From: Embleya hyalina
Lineage (GTDB): Bacteria; Actinomycetota; Actinomycetes; Streptomycetales; Streptomycetaceae
DNA: 64,000 nucleotides
Assembly (NCBI RefSeq): GCF_003967355.1
Contig: NZ_BIFH01000041.1
Coordinates: forward strand, 88,483-152,482
Reading direction: 5' to 3'
Part shown: positions 45,001 to 53,395 of the stretch, piece by piece
Numbering within the stretch: the stretch's first letter is position 1
How the letters are laid out: every line of letters begins with the position of its first letter
Notes under the pieces: generated by a model
What the model was told of the DNA's origin: nothing
What the model saw: only the letters and a program-made list of their open reading frames with translations
Database searches by the model: none
Program-made: the position numbers and the translations under genes

Positions 45001-46409
45001 CGATCGCCCGCGTCGTGATCGACCTGGCCATCGGATACCACCACGACCACGGCCTGTTCTCGATGGACGCCGTCATCGCGCCCGGCTCCTACGTCATCGA
45101 CCCGGCGGCCGAACTCACCGGCGGACTGTCCCTGTACATCTGGGGCAAGGACCGCACCGCCGTCGGCGGCGGCAGGGGCTTCGTGTTCACCCTGGGCGGC
45201 TACCACCCGCGGTTCAAACGCCCCGCGTACTACCCCAACCCGCCCCGCGTGGGCTGGCGTTGGGCGATCGGCCCGGTGGCCATCCGGGGCCAGGTGTACG
45301 CGGCGCTCACCGACGGCGCGTTCATGGCCGGCGGCGAGTTGTCCGCGAACTACGACAAGGGACACGGCATCAAGCTGCAAGCCTGGTTCACCGCCTGGCT
45401 GGACGCGCTCGTGCAGTGGAAACCCTTCTACTTCGACCTGTCGATGGGCCTGAGCATCGGCGTCGCGGCCACCGTCAAGGTGTTGTTCATCCGCGTGCGG
45501 GTCTCCCTGTCGGTCGGGGTGTCGCTGGACCTGTGGGGGCCGCCGATCGGCGGCCGGGCCCGGATCAAGGTCTGGTTCATCGGCTTCACCATCGGCTTCG
45601 GCGCCGACCGCGCCGGTGTACCGGCGGTCGAATGGCCCGAGTTCGCCGTGCAGTTGCCCGCGCCGCTGTCGATCGCCCCGCTGGCCGGACTGCTGGTCGA
45701 CGTCGACCCGGAGGAATCCGCGAGCCGGTCCGCCGCAGGGGAGCCGCTGCTGGTCTCCGGCGACGGATTCACCGTACGCACCGAGTCCGCCGTGCCCGCG
45801 AGCCGCATCACCCTCAACGGCAAGACCTTCGCCGGCAGCGCGGACGACACCATCGACATCCGGCCGATGGGCGCCAAGGGACAGGGCGTGGTCTCCGAAC
45901 ACCACGTCACGCTCGAGCGGTTCGACACCGAGTACACCCCCACCGGATGGCGCGTCACCGTGCACCGGCAGGACATGCCCAAGGGCATGTGGGGCGCGCC
46001 ACTGGGCAAGCCCACGGACGTGCTCGACGGCGACGGCCTGCTCACCGACCGCCCGGCCGGCCTCACCTTCGAGATACCCGAACCCGAACTGGGCCCCGCC
46101 GTCGGCTGGGTGGACGGCAAGGCGCTGAAGGCCGACGGACTCCCGGACGCCGAGATCCCACGACTGGGCGCGCACCCGGAGGGGCCGCCGTCGATCCCCG
46201 ACGACGAGGGCGAGGGCAGTATCCGCGCCATCGTCGACCCGGACACCGGCATCGCCGCGCCCACCACCGCCGAACGCCGCGCCTCGGTACACGCCGCCCT
46301 GGCCGCGCTCGGCCTCGCCCCCGGTACCGACGAACCGCCGACCCGCTACGCCGACCTCGCCAGGAGCACGTTCACCACCGCGCCCATGACCACCACAGCC
46401 GAGAGGTGA
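42078..46409 (+). CDS. DUF6603-type giant beta-rich protein, 1443 aa (operon gene 2)
   Basis: Nearly the whole protein is made of alternating hydrophobic/polar strands and very few helices. An N-terminal part (1-200) has Ig-like text (LTLSGAVTVPGLTPGAAATV). The central and C-terminal parts (about 560-1190) hold long amphipathic strands, such as GGRGFVFTLGGYHPRFKRPA, KLQAWFTAWLDALVQWKPFY and FDLSMGLSIGVAATVKVLFI. I assign it to DUF6603 from memory of this WxPFYFDLxxxxSxG signature. The last 150 residues are acidic and Pro-rich. There is no signal peptide and no classical transmembrane helix, although the strands are greasy enough to line a hydrophobic groove. The role is unknown. Confidence 0.8.
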   Translation: MALTTDELRRRFPTIGGEFRLTAAELAVPGTEDLFGTYLGGPLAVTGVTAVDPEHLTLSGAVTVPGLTPGAAATVTFTANTTASPPVVVGLTVDVTLTTAPDPGEWKIDLPYLRLEAGFLRSYGFDRLLLVLSAEPGADDAVSTVATVGGDLPFAAAGGAALRLRTLVQTGPAASTYTLHGAFAGVGFTTLGDLGQLVPGVPAGRFVLPDLPGLPLPATLELLELSVVFTPDAQRAAAGLDPVLGASVRVGIPARWDLIPGVFDVEEIDAEFGIASPRSTGANVHARLGGVLRVGDAFVGVSVSVPELDLTAELLQPLPLTDVLGLFVPGAQIPTGTVEAFGAWLDARSKDFGVELDLAGDWEIGDVFALTGITLSVEGTGTAGRTVGLSAEAAVGGTRLSIAARYDNGLWRFSGIANDLVPADLFALFDVAPPALLADLTVRETRVSFDSGGREFDLGCSCAFPLGDADAVLDLTARLTRRAAGGYDKNVAGTLTVRVPDGHDDPRTLVFAVEYHEQGPAATITGTWHADEGVALTDLVAALGIELPDLPEVLRPVLTALSVRYESATGRVLLTASTEHTGWVYAARPGTGPGAPRVHAAAVRARLGARASDLPLVGEAIPPGADLVVDGIAFTSTPTGWDAPQAAAINDALHRIDSGRERRLPRFAGGAAAGPGFAVQIELSIGGVAQDPLLLPITTGPGGMLVAAARTPLTVHAAPADTGARDLDLTFGAVRISRIGVGLADGRILVALDAVLSVGPVRLVLMGLGLGIDGELTVSPRLRGAGVQLHQPPLRISGMVERRTGSEVAPGLTEQFIGLASIETGFFALHAAGSYAKAVDGWSSMFLFGELSGGERGLFGPPPFRVIALSLGFGVNSTVRTPTIADVGTFPLVDRLDGSGSGDTPEQVLEKLAGPGGWITPREGRYWGAGGIEFSSFEFIRSRALLLVEGGEQWKVLLIGRTTIDLPRTKAATKPIARVVIDLAIGYHHDHGLFSMDAVIAPGSYVIDPAAELTGGLSLYIWGKDRTAVGGGRGFVFTLGGYHPRFKRPAYYPNPPRVGWRWAIGPVAIRGQVYAALTDGAFMAGGELSANYDKGHGIKLQAWFTAWLDALVQWKPFYFDLSMGLSIGVAATVKVLFIRVRVSLSVGVSLDLWGPPIGGRARIKVWFIGFTIGFGADRAGVPAVEWPEFAVQLPAPLSIAPLAGLLVDVDPEESASRSAAGEPLLVSGDGFTVRTESAVPASRITLNGKTFAGSADDTIDIRPMGAKGQGVVSEHHVTLERFDTEYTPTGWRVTVHRQDMPKGMWGAPLGKPTDVLDGDGLLTDRPAGLTFEIPEPELGPAVGWVDGKALKADGLPDAEIPRLGAHPEGPPSIPDDEGEGSIRAIVDPDTGIAAPTTAERRASVHAALAALGLAPGTDEPPTRYADLARSTFTTAPMTTTAER

Positions 46410-46416
46410 ACCGACG

Positions 46417-48681
46417 TTGAGCGGTACCGAAGACCTCCTCGTCGCCTTCCACGACTACCGTCGCCCGCTCGCCCCCGCCGGCGTCTACACCCTCACGGCG
46501 GAGCACCACCTGACCAAGGGCGGCGACCGGGTCGACGCGAACCCGGCCATCCCGACCACCACGCGGCAGTTCGAGATCCGCGCGGTCCGGTTCGTGCTCG
46601 ACCCGGCGTCCGTGCACGCCCACTACCCCGCCGAGGGCGCCGCGGGCGACTTCCGCCGTACCCTGCCGCACATCACGCTGGACCGCTCCATCCTGCCCTG
46701 GGAACGGCTGACCAAGGGCCGCGCGGTACCCGAACAGGCGCCCTGGCTGGCGCTGATGCTCTTCCGGGCGGGCGAACTGCCCGACGACCCCGAGGGAATG
46801 GGCCGCACCACCACCCGTACCGTCGCCGAACTGCGCGACCCCGGCGCCGGCATCCTCGGCCCCGACCTCAGCGACGAGGGCATCACCCCGGGTGTCGCGG
46901 CGAGCCGCTGCCAGAGCATCGACGTGCCCGCCGCGCTGTTCACCGCGCTCGTACCGCGCGAGGACGAACTGCACTACCTCGCCCACGTCCGCGACGTCGC
47001 CACCAAGCCGCGACTCCTCGACGACGGCGAGATCCCGACCGAGGGTCGGTACGCCGTCCTGGCCGCCAACCGACTCCCCCGGCACACCGGCACCTACACC
47101 GCGCACCTGGTCTCCCTGGAGGGCTTCGACGGCAAGCTCGACCCCGGCCGACTGGACGCCGACATCCGGTTCGTGCGGCTGTGCGTACTGCACTCGTGGA
47201 CGTTCACCAGCGACCCGGCCGGCACCCGCGACGCCGCCGCCCTGCTGGGCAACCTCGTCGCCCCCGCGCGCACCGACCGGGAGAACCTGGCGCTGCGCCT
47301 GCGCCCGAACGGCGAGGTCGCGGCCCGATCCACCGGGGACGCCGAGGACTACACCCGCCGCCGACTGCACCTGGGCTACACCCCGGTGCCGTACCGGCTG
47401 CTGTCCGGGGAGACCACCTACGGCTGGTACCGCGGCCCGTTCGTCCCCGTGATCGCCGCCGAGACCCGCGACTTCGCCCGGGACACGCCCAAGACCACCG
47501 CCGACCACGCGTTGATCTACGAACCCGAACACGGCCTGTTCGACGTCTCCTACGCCGCCGCCTGGACCCTCGGCCGCACCCTGGCGCTGAGCGACCCCGA
47601 CTACAGCGAGGAGATCACCCGCGCCCGGCGCGAACTCGCCAACACCGCGGCGACCGTGATGGCCCGAGCCGCGGCCGGCCGGGCACTCGCCGACGGCGAC
47701 CCGGACGGGCGGACCCTGCGCGAGTTGGCCGATCCCGGCTTCGCCGCCCGCCTGCTCGACGCACTCGGCCGCCCGCCGGCCACGCCCGACCGGGCGGCCC
47801 CGACGCCGACGCGGCGCCGGCGTACCCGCCCGACCCGGCAGGGCGCCCGCGCCGCGCTCGCGGCCGAAGCCGCGACGGCGGCCCTGACCGCCGCCGCCGA
47901 ACGACACACCCGCACGCTGCCGGCCTGGCTGGACGAACTGACCCTGCTGCGCCGCGTACCGTTCAACTACCTCGTCCCACACCCCGCGATGCTCCCCCCG
48001 GAATCGATCCGGCTCTTCCGCATCGACGAGAACTGGATCGAGGCGCTGCTCGCGGGCGCGCGCGACGTCGGCGTACACAGCTCCCTCGACGCCCTCGCCG
48101 ACACCGCGCTCACCGCCGCCGTCGACCGGCGCCGCACCCGTACCCGCACCGGGGCGGCCGGCCGCGCCGGACTGCTGATCCGCTCCGAACTAGTGGAAGC
48201 CTGGCCGGTGTTCGACCTCATCGCGAGCATCGCCGGCGCCGACGTCGGCGAACTGCGCCGCGACCACCTCGCCCCCGACACCCTGCTGGTGCTCCTGGAC
48301 GCCGTGCCCGACGAGATCGTCATCCGCGAACCCGGCCAGGGCATCCACTTCGGCATCGACAGCAAGGAGGGGGCCGGCGACAACAGCGTGATCAACCTGC
48401 GCGACCACCGACCCGGCGACAACCTCGGCCACCCGCTGCGCCGCGACTACCCCGCCGAGGGCGGCCTGCTCACCCGCCACCTGCGCCTGCCGCACGAGGG
48501 CGACGTCCCGCAGGTGCTCGCCCTGCGCGGCGACCGGGGCCTGGTACCCGCGCTCGCCGCCGGGCTCGACCCCGCGCTGCGCGACCTCGCGCCGGGCGAG
48601 TTCGCCCTGCAACTCGTCAACGCCCCCGTCGAGCAACGCCTGACCCTCGACCCCGCGCCGGAACGGGAGAGCGCCCGATGA
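46417..48681 (+). CDS. Unknown 754-aa protein (operon gene 3)
   Basis: A TTG at 46417 follows GAGAGG and begins MSGTEDLLVAFHDYRRPLAP. I do not recognise the family. Visible features: a beta-rich first half with RTLPHITLDRSILPWERLTK, ASRCQSIDVPAALFTALVPR and RLPRHTGTYTAHLVSLEGF; then GYTPVPYRLLSGETTYGWYR. An Ala/Arg-rich, probably helical or disordered link lies at about 410-500. The last part (500-754) has LPAWLDELTLLRRVPFNYLV and GQGIHFGIDSKEGAGDNSVI. No signal or membrane segment. It starts 7 nt after gene 2 and its TGA overlaps the next ATG, so production is coupled. Confidence 0.8.
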   Translation: MSGTEDLLVAFHDYRRPLAPAGVYTLTAEHHLTKGGDRVDANPAIPTTTRQFEIRAVRFVLDPASVHAHYPAEGAAGDFRRTLPHITLDRSILPWERLTKGRAVPEQAPWLALMLFRAGELPDDPEGMGRTTTRTVAELRDPGAGILGPDLSDEGITPGVAASRCQSIDVPAALFTALVPREDELHYLAHVRDVATKPRLLDDGEIPTEGRYAVLAANRLPRHTGTYTAHLVSLEGFDGKLDPGRLDADIRFVRLCVLHSWTFTSDPAGTRDAAALLGNLVAPARTDRENLALRLRPNGEVAARSTGDAEDYTRRRLHLGYTPVPYRLLSGETTYGWYRGPFVPVIAAETRDFARDTPKTTADHALIYEPEHGLFDVSYAAAWTLGRTLALSDPDYSEEITRARRELANTAATVMARAAAGRALADGDPDGRTLRELADPGFAARLLDALGRPPATPDRAAPTPTRRRRTRPTRQGARAALAAEAATAALTAAAERHTRTLPAWLDELTLLRRVPFNYLVPHPAMLPPESIRLFRIDENWIEALLAGARDVGVHSSLDALADTALTAAVDRRRTRTRTGAAGRAGLLIRSELVEAWPVFDLIASIAGADVGELRRDHLAPDTLLVLLDAVPDEIVIREPGQGIHFGIDSKEGAGDNSVINLRDHRPGDNLGHPLRRDYPAEGGLLTRHLRLPHEGDVPQVLALRGDRGLVPALAAGLDPALRDLAPGEFALQLVNAPVEQRLTLDPAPERESAR

Positions 48682-51600
48682 CCGACACCGATCCGACGAC
48701 CGGCAGCGCCTCGACGGCCGACACCGACCTGATCGTCCCCGTCGAGGTCCACGCGCTCCTCGCCACGCGTGACGTGGCCGCGTACGACGACTTTCGTCGC
48801 TGGAGCCCGCGCTACCCGTGGACCTTCGCCGAGGAGTTCCGCAGCAACGCCGAACCGCCCGTCCAGTACGCCGAGGGCAACCCCGAAGAGGGCATCCATG
48901 TCCAGTGGCAGTTGCCCGAGGCGCTGAGCACCGGCGTGATCGACGCCGCCACCGGTGTCAGCACGTTCCCGCTGGTGCCGAACCGTTGGCTCGTGGTCCG
49001 CTACGCGGAGGTGCGGGGCACGCTGAAGGCTGCCGGGTTCCTGGTCCACTCCGACTACTTGGAGAAGGCCGACGGTGGGCCCGTCGAGTCCGCCTTCACT
49101 CCGTTCGTGGACCCGGCGTCGCCCAGGGAGCGGCCTCGCGCCGACTACATCGGCCGGGCGCATGCACTGAGCGAGGGGCCCTGGCGCGAGCCGGCCGCCC
49201 GGCCCCTGTTCCTCACCGCCATCGGCAGTGGACTGCCCGCGTTCGCGGCGTTCGCGCCGTACCACGAGAACGTGTTCCTCTTCCACGACACCCTCGCCGA
49301 CCTGAAAGCCAACGACAACCACCCACCGCCGTGCACCGTGAGCTACCAGGTGATCGGCTGGTACAGCCGGGACGACGCCGACATCCTCGCCACCGCCCGC
49401 GACATCGCCGGCCTGCTGCCCCCCGACGCCGACCCCGACGACCCGGCGGACGTGCTCCGGGCACTGGGCTGGGCCGCGCCCGACGGCATGCCGAGCACGA
49501 TCACCCGCACCCGGTACGTCGGTACCGCCCTCGGCATCCCCTGGGACCGCGAGGGTGGACACCCCGAGTCCGACCGCCCCGCGAGCGGAAACGTCAACGT
49601 CGCCATCGGCCACAGCACCGCCGACGCCGTCGCCGCGCTCGCCGCGCAGCCGACCGGCGACACCGACCTCGCCGACCGGGTCCGCGCCCTGTTCCACGGC
49701 AACCCCGACGAACTCGACCACCCCGACGGGCAGGTCTCCCTGGACGAGATCACCCGCCGGTCGTGGTTCAGCGGACACGACGGCGGCGCCCGCTGGCAGG
49801 TGGTCAACCGACCCAACGGACAGGCCGACAACCAGGCCCCGCCGCCGGCGCAACCGGACTGGATCGCGGACCTCAACGACGACCAGGACGACTACGACCG
49901 GGCCGGCCACGACCTCGCCGCCGCGCAGTGGCGGCTCTGGCGCCTGTGGTGGTTGCGCCACCTGCCCGAGAACCGCCGCCCGCTCGACTTCGACCTCGAC
50001 GAGGTCGCCTGGGACGCGCGGATCCGGGACGCCGGCACGCGGGTGACGGACTGCCGGGCCGAAGTCGAACGGCTCGCGCCCAAGGTCCCGCACGGGCTCA
50101 CTCCCGAAACGCTCCAGGCCGCGATCGATCGCCACGCGGAAACCCGCGAACTGCCCGCCGAGTTGGAGCTGAGGCGCACCCCTCGGCAGAGCTTCCACAG
50201 CCCCGCAGACCCCGTCCTCGCGCTCACCGGCTCGGGTACGTCACAACCGCTCGGCCGGGACGAGGACGACCCGCTGCCGTGCCGGCTGCCGTCCCGGCTG
50301 CTGACCCGGGTGAAGATCAACGGCACTTGGGCGGACGTCTCCGGCACCCCGCTGCTGCCCGTCAACACCCCCGAAGTGCCGGGCGGCATCAGGGCGTTGG
50401 TGGCGGAGTTCGCCCTGCTCGACCGGGCCGTACGCACCCCGACGACCGGTGGCGAGCCCGCGCGCACCGCGCTGCACGCCGTCGTCGCCGACCCGGACGC
50501 CAACTCCGTGGGTCCGTGGCCCGAATACACCGGCGTGTGGCGGCAACCCTGGCTGCCGCTCTACCTCCAGTGGGAGGTCAAGTATTGCGCCACCCCGTAC
50601 CGGAGTCCGGACGCCACCCTCAACTGGGAGTTCGGCCCCGGTCGCGACGGCGACCCCGAACCCGACATCCACCGTTACCGCTGGCAGGGTACGAACGCGG
50701 CCGAGGGCGACGGGGACGGCGGCCGACGGTGGACCGCCTTCGGCGCACGTGCCTTCGTCACCCCTTCCACCCGCTACGTACTGCGCGAGCAGGCGCGCCG
50801 ACTCGCCGACCACGCGCCGCCGGAGCTGGCCCGGCAACTGCGGGACATGCGCTCGGAGTTGGAGACAATGGATGTGCTCTCCCAGAGCCTCGACGGCTTC
50901 CACGACTGGCTCCTCCAGCAGGACGGCGCCGCCCAGGCCGTCACCGACGCGTCCGTCCTGGCCCTGGCCGGGGAGACCAACCACGTCCCCGACGGCGCCG
51001 AGGGTCATGGCACGCGGCGTTTCCAGCCGGTACGGGCCGGCCAGTTCCACTTCATCGAACTGATCGTCGTCGACCGCTTCGGCCGGGTGTGCTCGCTGGT
51101 GCAGCCGGTCGGCAGCCAGCCCATCCACTTTCCGCTCGTGCGGGCGGAGAGCGTGGTGCCGGATCGCGATCTGTTCCGCGACCCGCCCGGCCCGCAGCGC
51201 TTCGTGCAACTGCCGCCCCGGATCGCACAACCAGCCCGGGTGCGGCTGGATCCCGTGCCGCTGCGGGTCGACGAGCCGCCCGCGGAGGTGGATGGGGCCG
51301 GAACCGGGGCCGTCGAGGTCGCGGGATCGGCCGGCGCCGAGACGCCGGTGGCCGGATGGCTGCTGGTCAACCACCTCGACCGGACCCTCCTGGCCTACGG
51401 CCCCGACGGGGAGCCGTTGGGCGAACTGCGGGTGGTCCGCGACGTCGACAACATCCGTACCACTGCCTGGAATACGCTTCCGCACGCGCCGTTCCGGCAC
51501 CCGGACGACGACGACTTCGCCGCCGCCTACCCGCACCTCGCGGCCTTCGCGCGTGGCCTGCTCAGCCACGAGCTGGCGGCATTCGAGGCACTGACCGAGA

Positions 51601-52889
51601 CGATCGACACCGCGCTCGACCACATCGTCGAGCCCGCGCCCGACGAGGACCGGTCCCCGGCGCGGTTGATCGGGCGCCCCATCGCACTCGTCCGGGCCCG
51701 GCTCAACCTGGACCTGATGGGTGAGCCGCTGAGCGACCCGAGTTGGAAACGTGCGCTCGTGCCGGCGGGCGAGCCCTACCCCGACGCGGGTGAGTACCCC
51801 GACCATCGCGACTACCCGGACTATCGCTGGACCGTACGGCTGGGCGATCCCGACCGGCTCTCCGACGGGCTCATCGGCTACTTCGCCGCCGACGACCACG
51901 ACCGGCGCACCCGGTACCACCGCTTCCACGCCGTCGACCCGAACGGTCCGGCCAACACGTACGTCACGGCGATCGACACCGGCGCCCACCTCACCGTGCC
52001 GGCTCGGCCCGCCGATCGTCCCGCCACCCACCACCTGACCCTGCTGGCCTGCCCGCACACCGCCGTGCACGCCACGACCGACATCCTGCCCGTCGCCGAG
52101 GTCGGGGTGGACGCCGACACCACGCATCGGGCCCTGGCCCGGATCCGCGCCTCGTTCCGGCTCAATCCCCTGCTCGCCCCCGACCGCTTCGGCCCGCCCA
52201 CCGCCTCGGCCTCCGCCGAGGCCGGCGCCGGGCATCCCGCCGCCGCCATGGCCGACGGCGACCCGAGTACCTCCTACGAGAGCGTCGAACCGCCGGTCGC
52301 CGGCGACTGGGTCGGCCTCGACCTGCACGTGGAACGGGAGGTGGCGGGCGTCGACATCCTCCTCGGCCGGGCCGACGGCAGCGGCATTCCGGCGGCGACC
52401 GAACTGGAGGCGTCCGCCGACGGCGAGCAGTGGACCGTGCTGCGGGGCTACGACCGGGTGGCCGAGATCCACCACGACGTGGAACCCCCGCTCGCCGTGC
52501 GCTTCCTGCGGCTGCGGTACACCGGCGCCGCCGACGAGCCGTGGGCCGTCCGGGAGTTCGGCGTGCGGGCCGAACCGCCGGACAGCTCCCTCGTGATGCC
52601 CCGCCCCGCCGCCTGGCACGGCGAGTGGACCTGGGCCGAACCGATCGTGGTGGACGGCACCGCCGACGGCGCGGCACTGCCGGACTGGGACGAGCACGTC
52701 ATCCACAACGCGGACCCGTTGTCCCACCCCGACGCACCGTTGCCGGTGGCCCGTTCGGGCTACCTCCAACTGCAACCGGCGGGCTCGGTGCGCAGGCGCG
52801 CGGCGGCGGTGGGCGGCGGGGGTTCGCCGGCTCCGACGGTGGCCCCGGTTGCCCCGGTTGCCCCGGTCGAGGAAGGAAGTGCTTCGTGA
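48678..52889 (+). CDS. Unknown 1403-aa protein with C-terminal discoidin-like module (operon gene 4)
   Basis: The ATG at 48678 overlaps the preceding TGA. Residues 1-400 are mixed alpha/beta with HVQWQLPEALSTGVIDAATG and TFPLVPNRWLVVRYAEVRG, family unknown. A charged helical segment lies at 400-470 (DLAAAQWRLWRLWWLRHLPE), followed by beta-rich repeats. At about 1175-1300 there is a galactose-binding/F5-8C-like jelly roll: AAMADGDPSTSYESVEPPVA, DWVGLDLHVEREVAGVDILL, TELEASADGEQWTVLRGYD and VRFLRLRYTGAADEPWAVRE. The C-terminus is a Pro/Ala/Val-rich tail. No signal peptide or membrane helix. The module suggests binding to sugar or phospholipid; the rest may be scaffold. Confidence 0.8.
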   Translation: MTDTDPTTGSASTADTDLIVPVEVHALLATRDVAAYDDFRRWSPRYPWTFAEEFRSNAEPPVQYAEGNPEEGIHVQWQLPEALSTGVIDAATGVSTFPLVPNRWLVVRYAEVRGTLKAAGFLVHSDYLEKADGGPVESAFTPFVDPASPRERPRADYIGRAHALSEGPWREPAARPLFLTAIGSGLPAFAAFAPYHENVFLFHDTLADLKANDNHPPPCTVSYQVIGWYSRDDADILATARDIAGLLPPDADPDDPADVLRALGWAAPDGMPSTITRTRYVGTALGIPWDREGGHPESDRPASGNVNVAIGHSTADAVAALAAQPTGDTDLADRVRALFHGNPDELDHPDGQVSLDEITRRSWFSGHDGGARWQVVNRPNGQADNQAPPPAQPDWIADLNDDQDDYDRAGHDLAAAQWRLWRLWWLRHLPENRRPLDFDLDEVAWDARIRDAGTRVTDCRAEVERLAPKVPHGLTPETLQAAIDRHAETRELPAELELRRTPRQSFHSPADPVLALTGSGTSQPLGRDEDDPLPCRLPSRLLTRVKINGTWADVSGTPLLPVNTPEVPGGIRALVAEFALLDRAVRTPTTGGEPARTALHAVVADPDANSVGPWPEYTGVWRQPWLPLYLQWEVKYCATPYRSPDATLNWEFGPGRDGDPEPDIHRYRWQGTNAAEGDGDGGRRWTAFGARAFVTPSTRYVLREQARRLADHAPPELARQLRDMRSELETMDVLSQSLDGFHDWLLQQDGAAQAVTDASVLALAGETNHVPDGAEGHGTRRFQPVRAGQFHFIELIVVDRFGRVCSLVQPVGSQPIHFPLVRAESVVPDRDLFRDPPGPQRFVQLPPRIAQPARVRLDPVPLRVDEPPAEVDGAGTGAVEVAGSAGAETPVAGWLLVNHLDRTLLAYGPDGEPLGELRVVRDVDNIRTTAWNTLPHAPFRHPDDDDFAAAYPHLAAFARGLLSHELAAFEALTETIDTALDHIVEPAPDEDRSPARLIGRPIALVRARLNLDLMGEPLSDPSWKRALVPAGEPYPDAGEYPDHRDYPDYRWTVRLGDPDRLSDGLIGYFAADDHDRRTRYHRFHAVDPNGPANTYVTAIDTGAHLTVPARPADRPATHHLTLLACPHTAVHATTDILPVAEVGVDADTTHRALARIRASFRLNPLLAPDRFGPPTASASAEAGAGHPAAAMADGDPSTSYESVEPPVAGDWVGLDLHVEREVAGVDILLGRADGSGIPAATELEASADGEQWTVLRGYDRVAEIHHDVEPPLAVRFLRLRYTGAADEPWAVREFGVRAEPPDSSLVMPRPAAWHGEWTWAEPIVVDGTADGAALPDWDEHVIHNADPLSHPDAPLPVARSGYLQLQPAGSVRRRAAAVGGGGSPAPTVAPVAPVAPVEEGSAS

Positions 52890-53395
52890 CCAGCCCCGAT
52901 TCGGCGCTGCTGCTCCCGTACCGCCTGGAGCACACCCCGGCGCCGGCCACCCGACCCGAGGAGACGGCCCTCCACCGTGTCCGGCTCACCGTCGGCGACG
53001 ACCCGGAGGGCCGCACCGCCTGGCCGGTGCGCTGCGCGCGGATCGCCCTCGCGCTCCCGACCGCCCACGACGCGGTCGTACGGACCGGCGAACCCGTGAT
53101 CCTGCGCACCCGACTGGACGTGCGACGCGGCCCCGGGCGCGGCCGACAGTGGCTGGTCGAAACCGGCACCACCGACCCGACCACCACCCTCCTCACCCTC
53201 ACCCCCGCCGAACCGGCCGGTTTCGACGGCAGTTGGACCCTCACCCTCATCCTCGACATCAGCACCCCGCTCGGCACCCTGAGCCGGATCACCGAGGACA
53301 CCGCGCCGGGTGACGGCCCCCCGCAGCGCCGCGCCGGGAACACCACTCTCACCACCGCCACCGCCACGCCGTCCGAGAGAGTTGGAGAGCCGTGA
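52886..53395 (+). CDS. Small beta-sandwich-like protein, 169 aa (operon gene 5)
   Basis: The GTG at 52886 overlaps the stop of gene 4 (GTGA), with GGAAGG upstream. The single domain reads TAWPVRCARIALALPTAHDA, RGRQWLVETGTTDPTTTLLT and PAEPAGFDGSWTLTLILDIS. The same pattern, segment for segment, forms the N-terminal domain of the next protein (WPVHCKWFKVRIPTG, KRQWTVDRDTRDPNQVIFTC, EPAAFDGTWSVVLELWGIEV). It is therefore a free-standing paralogue of that domain, perhaps a competing or capping subunit. The family is not recognised. Confidence 0.78.
   Translation: MTSPDSALLLPYRLEHTPAPATRPEETALHRVRLTVGDDPEGRTAWPVRCARIALALPTAHDAVVRTGEPVILRTRLDVRRGPGRGRQWLVETGTTDPTTTLLTLTPAEPAGFDGSWTLTLILDISTPLGTLSRITEDTAPGDGPPQRRAGNTTLTTATATPSERVGEP

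Noticed and set aside
42042..46292. 1416-aa open frame on the reverse strand of the DUF6603 gene, and similar long antisense frames at 50241-52775
   Set aside because: Antisense of very GC-rich coding DNA commonly stays open. The composition is Arg/Gly/Val/Asp-biased without domains, and the plus-strand genes have clear family signatures and coupled starts.
47181..48677. Upstream extension of the 1403-aa protein to a 1902-aa frame
   Set aside because: The extra part is an Arg/Pro-rich shadow of the 754-aa gene; the ATG at 48678 with ATGA overlap is the natural start.
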